Shown here: one piece after another, positions 1-9,000 of the stretch
Layout: the number at the start of each line of letters is the position of its first letter
Numbering within the stretch: the first letter of the stretch is position 1
From: Hyphomonadaceae bacterium
Lineage (GTDB): Bacteria; Pseudomonadota; Alphaproteobacteria; Caulobacterales; Aquidulcibacteraceae
Direction: 5' to 3'
Assembly: GCA_014378995.1 (NCBI GenBank)
Contig: JACMMP010000010.1
Span: forward strand, 101,162 to 165,161
Length of the DNA stretch: 64,000 bases
Made by a program: the position numbers and the translations under genes
The notes under the pieces: model-generated
What the model saw: the letters and a program-made list of their open reading frames with translations, nothing else
The model's database searches: none
Told to the model about the DNA's origin: nothing

Positions 1-3000
1 TCGGCGCCGGAGCTAATCGCGCCGTCGCCATTGCGATCGAGCGCCAGCACACCTTCACCAGCGCCGAACCAGCCAATCCGCTCGCTGACGCCGTCATTGT
101 CAGCGTCAAATCGGACATTGGAGGATAGCCGGCTCGTCAGCGTGAGGCCCCCCCCGTCGAGATCGAAAATGATCGGCGGCAGGCCGTTTGCCCGCATCAC
201 GGTTGGGACATAGTGCAAGAAGACATCGCCGACCGTCCCTAGCGTGCCGTCGGTACGAGTGTAGGTGGTCGTGCCGTAGAGCACATTGTCGGTCGCGCCG
301 TTCGGCGTCTGTCCGGTGAGCGTCAGCGTCAGGTTGATAGCGCTGATCTGACGGCCGGCGAGGTCGGTAACTTCATCGGTCTGGGCGACGCCGTCCTGAT
401 TGGCGTCCTGCCAGACCTTGAACGCATCAAACTGCGCATCCCCGGCATCGATGAAGCCGCTATTGTTGGTGTCATAGGCGCGCAGGCCTTCGAGGTCGCT
501 GGCGGCGCCGGCGGCGCTGTTGGTGAACATGATCTCATCGACGCCCGCAATGACGCCGTCGCCGTTGCGGTCGAGCGCAAGCAAAGCGTCATCAGCTCCA
601 ACCCATCCGATCGCATCGGCCAGACCGTCGCCAGTGACATCCATTGCGACGGTTGAGTCGGCGAAGGCCACGAGCGTGACCCCATCGCCATTGAGGTCGA
701 AGACAATCGGCGGCACGTACCCGCCGCCGCCGCTGCGGTCATATTGAGCGGTCGAAATAACGTAAGAGAAGTTACCGCTCGCATCGGTGACCTTGATAGT
801 GACGGTGTCGGTGCGAACCCCGCCATTTGGGACGCTTGCGCCCGCAGCGACCTTCACAAGTCCGCCCGTCGTCACCGAATAGGTCGAAGTCGCCAACGAA
901 TTGGTCGTGACCTCGCCGTTGAAGTAGATGTCGCGGCTGACCGAGTAGATTGAATAGGTCACCGCCGAGCCTTCCGGATCGCTGGCCGATACTGTGCCCA
1001 CCGTCGTGTTCGCCCCGACGCTGCCGCCGTAATAGTACCAGAAGCCCGAACCGACGGGCGCCTCGTTGACGTTGGCGGCCGCGATCGTGATCGTGCCGCT
1101 TGAGGAAAGCCCCGCGCCGACGGCGCCGCCGTCCCAGACGGTGACGCCAACGCTAAAGCTATTTGGCGATGCTTCGTAATTCAGGGCGGCGGCGAGCGCG
1201 ATGTCGCCAGTCGTTGCGTTGATGGTGAAGCGGTTGGCATTGGCGCCGGTCAGTTCGTAGCGGAGATTGGCAAAGGCGCCGCCATCAGGGTCGGCGGTCA
1301 AAAGCCGTCCCAGCGTCACGCCCGTCGCGAGGGTTTCTGGGACAGCAAATGCACGCGTCGTACCATTCCAGGTAACGCCCGAGGCTTGCGCGCTTGAGCC
1401 TGACCAATTGAGCGCCGGCGCCTCGTTTACGTCGGCCAGTGTCAGCGTGAAGTTTTGCGAGGCGTCCGGGTTGAGGCCCACCGCCGCGTCATCGACATTG
1501 ACGGTTACGCTATAAGAGGATTTCGTTTCGAAATTGAGCGCGACGCTGGCTTTGAGATAAAGCGCAGCGCCAATAATCTCAAACGAGGCCGCATCGGCGC
1601 CGCCCAGCGACAGCGCGTTCGAACCCAAAGCGTCATCGCTGGCTGCGATGTCAGCTACCTTGGTTCTCGTAGCTGTCGATGTGTTTTCCGCTACGTTGGT
1701 CGTGGTGTTGGCGAAGCTGACCGCGGTCGGGGCTTCGTTCACATCGCTGATGCTGAGCGTGAAGGATTGCGAAAGGTCGGGCGTCGCGCCCACGGTCGGA
1801 TCGTCAACCGTGACTGTGACAGCATAGGACGATTTGGTCTCGTAATTGAGCGCGACGCCGGCCTTCAGATAGAGCGCGCCATTGTAGATTTCGAACGAGG
1901 CCGCATCGGCGCCCGCGAGCGCAATGGTTTCTGACCCCAAAGCATCGTCGCTGACGCTGATATCGGCGACCTTGACCCTGCTTACGGTCGAGGCGCTTTC
2001 GGCCAAGTTCGTTGTTGTATTGGTCAAACTCAGGGCAGTGGGCGCTTCATTCACATTGGCGACCGAAAGCGTGAAGGTCTGCGACAGATCCGGGCTCGCG
2101 CCCACTGCGGTGTCGTCGGCCGTCACGTTTACAGAGTAAGACGCCTTCGCCTCGAAATTCAGCGCAACGCCCGCTTTGAGATAAAGCGTAGAGCCGATGA
2201 TCTCAAACGAGGATGCGTCGGCGCCGGTCAAAGCGAACGTTTCCGAGCCCAGCGCGTCGTCGGTGACGCCGAGATCGGCGACCTTGATCCGCGTCGCCGT
2301 AGAGGTGTTCTCGGCAATGCTCGTCGTGGTGTTGGCGAAGGCAAGCGCCGTGGGCGCTTCATTGACGTCGCTCACCGTCAAGGTGAAGTCACGCGTCAAG
2401 TCCGGACCAGAGCCAACGCCCGGCTCGTCCATGACGATGCTGACGGAATAGGCGCTCTTGGTCTCGAAATTGAGCGCTACCCCAGCTTTCAAATAAAGCG
2501 CATTGGCGATGATCTCAAACGAGGCGGCGTCTGCGCCTGTCAGGCTCAAGACCGGTGTCCCAACATCGTCAGCGATCAGGAGGTCAGCGACTTTGACCGG
2601 GTCAGCGGTCGAGGTGTTTTCGGCCATACTGGTCGTAGCGTTGGCCAAAGCGAGCGATAGCCCTGCCCCGACATTGAGCGCGAACGCCTGGGTCAGCTCG
2701 GCGTCCGAGCCCAGAGTTGGATCGTCGACCGTGACCTGGACGGCGTAATTCGGCTTGGCGGAGGCGTCGAGCGTAACACCCGCCTTCAGATAAAGCGCGC
2801 CATTGTAGATCTCAAACGAGGCCGCATCGGCCCCCGTCAATCCAAAGGTCTCCGCCCCAAGCGCATCGTCGGTGACTACAAGATCGGCGACGTGGATACG
2901 GGCATCGGTTGAGGTCGTGTCTGAAAGCGAGGCCGTGATGTTGGTCAAGGCGAGCGCCGTTGGCGCTTCGTTGGCGTCAGATACGCCCAGGGTCAGCGAT

Positions 3001-6000
3001 TGCGACGCGTCCGGCGATGCGCCCACGGCAGCGTCGTCGACGCTGACCGTGACGTTGTAAGAAGACTTGGCCTCGTAGTTTAGATTGACGCCAGCGATCA
3101 AATAGAGCGCGCCATCGACGATCTCGAACAGAGCCGCATCCGCGCCGCTCAAGGCGAAGCTCTCGCTTCCCAGCGCATCGTCGGTCACGACAAGATCGGC
3201 GACCTTGGTTCGCATGGCCGTCGAAGCCGCCTCCGAAAGACTCGAAACAGCGTTAGCGAAGGCGAGCGCAGTCGGGGCTTCGTTGACGTCGCTCAGCGAG
3301 ATGGTGATGGTTTGGGCAGTCGCGCCGCCTTCAGCGTCGGTGGCGACGACATCGACCTGATAGCTGGCGCCATTCTCGAAATTCAGCAACGCGCCATTGA
3401 TGACCGTGATCTCGCCGGTCGCGCTGACCGCAAAGCGGCCGCTTGCATCGTTTATCTGATTGAACGTAACAGCCTGGCTCTCTAAATCCGTCGCCGTGAG
3501 CGAGCCCACTACCGCGCCGTTCGCCGCATTCTCGGCAATCTCCAGCACCGGCGCAATGATCGTAGGCGCGTCGTTCATGGCGGTCACTGCGAGGGCGATA
3601 TGCTCGATCGACGTTTGGCCGTGCGTATCGGTGACCGCCACATCGAAGCCATCGGCGCCGTTCCAGTGTGCGTCCGGCTGGTAGGTCCAAGCGCCCGTCG
3701 CCGCCGTGAAGGTGAGCGTCCCATGCGCCGGCCCTTGATGAAGCGCATAGCTCAAAGCCTGATCGTCAGGATCGACGGCCGCCACGGAGCCTGACACCGA
3801 GCCATCCTCGTCCAGTGTAAGCGATTGGTTCGCGACGCGGGGCGCGGCCTTCGAACCAACCTCCCAATAGGTCGCGAAGAGATCGCCAATGGCCGGTGGC
3901 GCGCTGGCCGGCGCCACAAGCGCCGCCGTTGTCATCGCCGTGATTAACGTCTCGGCGTGCGCAAGATAGAGCACACGATCGCCGGCCGATATGCTGCGCA
4001 TGCGAGAGGCGCCTGAAGCTGCATAATAATCCTTGATCGTGACCACGCTGTCCGAACCGGAAAGCGTGATCGTGAGATCGTTGCCGATCTTGGCCATCCA
4101 GATCTTGTCGAAGGTCACGCCATCGAAAACGATCGTGTTGGCCGCTCCGTCGGCATCTATGATTTGGTCGGCGCCGGAATACGCATTGAAGACATAAGCA
4201 TCGTCGCCTGCGCCGCCGTAAAGCACATCATTGCCCGCGCCGCCCCCAAGCGTGTCGTTCCCCTCGCCGCCATAAAGATGATCGACGCCCGCGCCGTCCG
4301 CGATCACATCGTCGCCGTCGTCGCCATAAAGGAAGTCGGCGCCGTCGTCTCCGTGGATGATGTCGTTGTCTTCGCCGGCGCGCACGATGTCGGCCCCCGT
4401 CCCCGCGCGCATGAAATCAGCGCCCGCGCCGCCGTCGATTGCGTCGTCGCCGTCGCCACCCAAGATGACATCGTCCCCAGCGCCGCCAAGAAGCGCAGCT
4501 TCGCCATCGACGCCGCGATCGTCGCCAGCGCCGCCGTCGATGTTGTCCTTGCCGTCGCCGCCGTCGATATAGTCGGCCCCGTCGCCGCCAATCAGCGCAT
4601 CGTCTCCCCCGCGGCCCAGAAGCGTATCGTTGCCGCCCAATCCGGCGAGCTGGTTGCGCCAGTCGTCGCCTTTAAGAATATCGACGCCTATATCCGAACC
4701 AACAACGTTCTCAATGCCGATAAAGGTATCACCTGCGGCATCGCCGCCGCTTGCACGGGTCACAGCGGTCGTACCCGCAAGGTCGATCTGTACGCCGTCC
4801 GACGAACCCACGTAGCGAATGGTGTCGCCATATGCGGCAAGGCCATTGACGCCGTCATCGCCGCCGTCGAACTGATCGGCGCCCAACCCACCTTCAAATG
4901 TGTCATTGCCTTGGCCGCCGACTAAGTTGTCGTCGCCACCGCCGCCGGAAATGACATCGTCGCCGTCGCCGCCATTGAAATTATCGGCGCCCGAGCCGCC
5001 GAGGTAGAGATCATCTTCGATCGTACCGACCTCGGTCCCCAACCGCACATTGGAAAGACTGGCGGCCAGTCCATCACGCAGCAAGAGCTCCTCCACCGCG
5101 CGTCTGCGCTCGTTGCTCGAAAGCGTGAAATGGTTTTGGACCGTCACCGATCCGCCTACCGCAAACGAAAGCTTCAAATCGGCGCCGTTATTGGTCTTTG
5201 TGGCGGTGATGTCGTCGAGGCTCACGCCTGCGCCGATCTCCAGCGTATCAGAGCCTCCGTCGTCGGGCATTGCACCCTCAATGACGGTCTGGGCGCCGTT
5301 GCCGGAGCGGGCGCCGGCGAGCCATTGGCCGTTGCCGAACGGCCAGGCCGACGGCGGCGGCGGATTGTTGACCTGCGGGGCGTCGTAAATGAAGTCGACG
5401 TTCTCACGCGACTGATAGATGACGCCGCCGCCCGGACCCGTCACCGTGAGTTGATAATAGTACCACCAGAGACCAGGTGCGGCATCCACCCGATCGACCA
5501 GCACCCAGTCGACTTCATAGCCCGGACGCAGCAGCCCGTTCTCGTCAATCACCTCAACAACGGTGACGCCAAAGTCGGCGATGACATCGTGACCCTCTCC
5601 GGCATTCACTTCGTACGTGTCGTCGCCCAGATCGCCTTTCAGGGTATCGTTGCCGCCTAGACCACGCAGCACGTTGTCGCCCTCATCGCCCCAAAGCTCG
5701 TCATTCTTGCTGGAGCCCTCTAGGCCCTCAATGCCCGCGAACATGTCGCCGTCAGCATCGAGCGTGTTAAGTATTGCGTGCTTCAGCGATACGTGCACGC
5801 CCGTGTATTGGTTGGTGTTGCTGGCATAGGAGGCAATGTCCTCGCCCGATCCGCCAAAGATGAGATCGGCGCCCGCCCCGCCATCGATCAAGTCATTGTC
5901 GCCGCCGCCATAGATGATGTCCGTGCCGGCGCCGCCTGAAATCGTGTCGGCGCCATGATTGCCGGAAAGGATATCCTCCTCGTCACCGCCTGAAATGACG

Positions 6001-9000
6001 TCATCGCCCAAGCCGCCAGTCAGCCAATCCTTGGCTGGCGCGCCGCCTGTGTCACCTGAAAGCGTATCCGCGCCATCGGTGGCCTCGCCCCCCAAGTCCC
6101 AGGTCGTGATATCGAGCAGACCGGTTTCGAAGAATGAAAATTGTTCGATCTGACCCGGCACAGCAACCCAACCCTCGAACGTGATGCGGTCGGCGATCGC
6201 CATAAATGCGCTTGCATCCGACGCGCCGTCGGCGACCGCCATGATCAAGTCGGTCTGGGTTCGCACGAGTTGAACGTCTTCGATGTCGATGCCGAAGCCG
6301 AATTCAAACGTGTCAAAACCGGCGTTCGACACAGTCACCGGTCCTGTCCCGGTGCGCTCTCGCAGCGTGCCGGTGGCGGCGTCCCAGACGAGAGGCGTGG
6401 TCCAGGGATCGCCGCCCAGCGTTTGCGCCATGCCGGCGCGCAAAGCCCGCCAATCTGCGGTGCGCTCGTAGTCGTTGACGAAGTCGCCGGCGTCGAAGAA
6501 CACCTCTGTTGTTGTGTTGGCGGCATAATCGTCCAACACGACGTCACGCCCGTCGCCGCGGGAAAAACGATAGAGATCGTTGCCCGCGCCGCCCACAACG
6601 CGGTCGTCGCCGCGACCGCCGACAACGATGTCGGCGCCGCCATTGCCCTCTACGAGGTCATTCCCCGCGTCGCCAAACACGGTGTCATGTCCCGCGCCGC
6701 CGGACACGATGTCATCGTCGTCGCCGCCGGAAAGAAAATCGTTGTCGCCATCGCCGCCGACGAAATCCTCGCCTTTGCCGCCGAAGCCGAAATCGTCGCC
6801 GTTGAGCAGATGGAAGTCGTCATCGTCGCTTGAGCCGACCGCCCAATCATTACCATTCGTGCCGATAATGCTGTCGCCGACATTAGCGCCGTTGATGATC
6901 GAAGAGATATCGCCGATGCGGATGTCTTGGCCGTCAGCGAAACGAAGCCACTCCACCCGCCGGGTATCGTCGAACCAATCCCGGATCGTCAGCGTGTCGC
7001 CTGAGGCAACGCGCTGGCCATTTTCGTTAAACGTGCTCAGTTCGATAATGAGATCGGAATTAGCGACGCCGTTCGTCGCGCCTCGCTTCAACGAAATGTT
7101 CTCAAACCCGATGCCGGCGCCGAACGAGATCGCGTCCTCGCCGCCGACTACTGAGCCGTCAACCGCGTAATCCCCGCCGCCCGCCCAGTTTTTGGTGTCC
7201 GGGTTTTGGCCAAGGAACGCGTAGCGCGTGTTTGCGGCGTAGAGATTGCTGCCCGCGGTCGCCGTTGCATTGGCGGAGTCGAAGATCACGTCGTTGCCGG
7301 CGCCGTAGTAGAAGACGTATTGGTCAGAGCCCGCGCCGCCCAAGAGCATGGCTTCGCCGTTGGCGCCGCGATCGTCGCCGGCGCCGCCGTCCAACATGTC
7401 CCCGCCGGCGCCGGCACGTAGGTGATCGGCTCCCGCCCCCCCGTTTAGCCAATCTGAGCCCGCGCCGCCGTAGAGGCTGTCGTCACCCTCGCCGCCGTCG
7501 AGATAGTCGCCGTTTCCACCGTTCACAGCGACCGCTGCATCCCGCGCGGCCTCGCTGACGGCGTCCGTCGCGGTGTCAGAGAAATCGATATCCGCGTTGC
7601 CGGCGAACAAGCGGTCATTGCCGGCGCCGCCGAATTCCCAATCGTCAAGCATGCCGCCAACGAGCGCGTCGTTACCTTGGCCACCAAGCAGATCATTACC
7701 AAGCCCGCCGCCGCGCACAATGTCATCGCCCGCACCGCCATCAATCAGAGCGGCGACGCGAATGACATGTGTCCCGGCAGCGGTACTTTCTCCATTGAGC
7801 GTCCACCCATTGCTCAAGGCAACCGTGTCTCCGTCCACCAATATAGTGTCGGCTTGAGCAGAACCCGTAAGGCGATCCTTCGACGCCGTGTCGATAGTAT
7901 CGCGAATCACGCCAGCCCAATTGCCTTGGCTGTCACGAATCCATACAAGCCGCTCGCTCGTCTCCTCGTTTAATTCGAGGCTGATATTGGCCGGCAAGAG
8001 GGCTGCGCCATCCATGGCGCCATCGTTCTTCTCGTCGAGATAAAGCGACCAGCCGCCAACCCAATCGGATGCGTGGCGCTTGTATAGCCCCAGTTCGATT
8101 GCACGCTGCAACACGATCGTCCATCCTGCGGCGAAGAACGATGTGGGCTCAGCTGCGATCAAGCCATTGATGGTCGACGTCTCTTCAATGTAGCGCGCGA
8201 AGTCTGCTCCGGTTGCCAAGTCGCCTAGCAACACTTCCAAATCATTGCCGGTAGCGCCGAAGGCGCTGTCCTCGGAAAATGTTACGCGCGGCTGCGATGG
8301 ATCCGCTTGGCGCTCAAGGGAGCGATAGAGCGCCCGCTTAATGTAGATGTTGCCCCCGCCAATCTCCATTTCCTCCAGTGCATTGAATACGCCAAAGCTC
8401 ACGAGTTCCGATGCGCTGTTAAACCTCGCGCGGCGATCGTTGCGACCCGCTTCGCGATACGTGAAGTAATCCTTTCGAATACCGTAATGGCCGGGCGTGA
8501 TAATTGGGGCGTTCAACAATTGGCCGTTGGTCGCATCCAAGACTCCGTTCAGCGCCCCTGCGACTTGACCGGCTATCGCGATTGGGGCTTTGCGGCTCGC
8601 CCCTCCTTGCTTCCAGGCCCCGTTTACGTGGAAGACCCCTGAATTAAGGTCGTATGCCACTTGAGCGCCTGCCTCGGCCGTTTTGCCGAACCAGCTCCCG
8701 ACAACCGATCCGATTACTTCGCCGATCATTGAACCTATTGGACCCCAGTAGGAGCCAATGATGGAACCAATGGTGCCGCCCACTTGACCTGCTTGGTTTC
8801 GCCTAAGCGAATCCGTAATATCACTCCAGACTTGGGCGCCAGCGGCATGAGCGAGCGCTACCCAGACGTTTGTAAAATTAATTCCGTTGAGCGCGGCGCC
8901 TACACCGCCTTGGGCGATGTTGCTGACAACCTGCGTACCCAGATTTGTGACGAAAGCAGCTCCCGCGCCCTGGAGCCCCAGTTCGGACACGACTGAACTC

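Noticed and set aside
4164..4925. Open frame of 253 codons on the plus strand inside the RTX gene
   Set aside because: Reverse complement of RTX repeats gives a repetitive alanine/valine frame; the minus-strand protein explains the sequence.
6141..6833. Open frame of 230 codons on the plus strand inside the RTX gene
   Set aside because: Antisense to the GGxGxD repeats; composition follows the opposite strand's codons and there is no ribosome site or domain.
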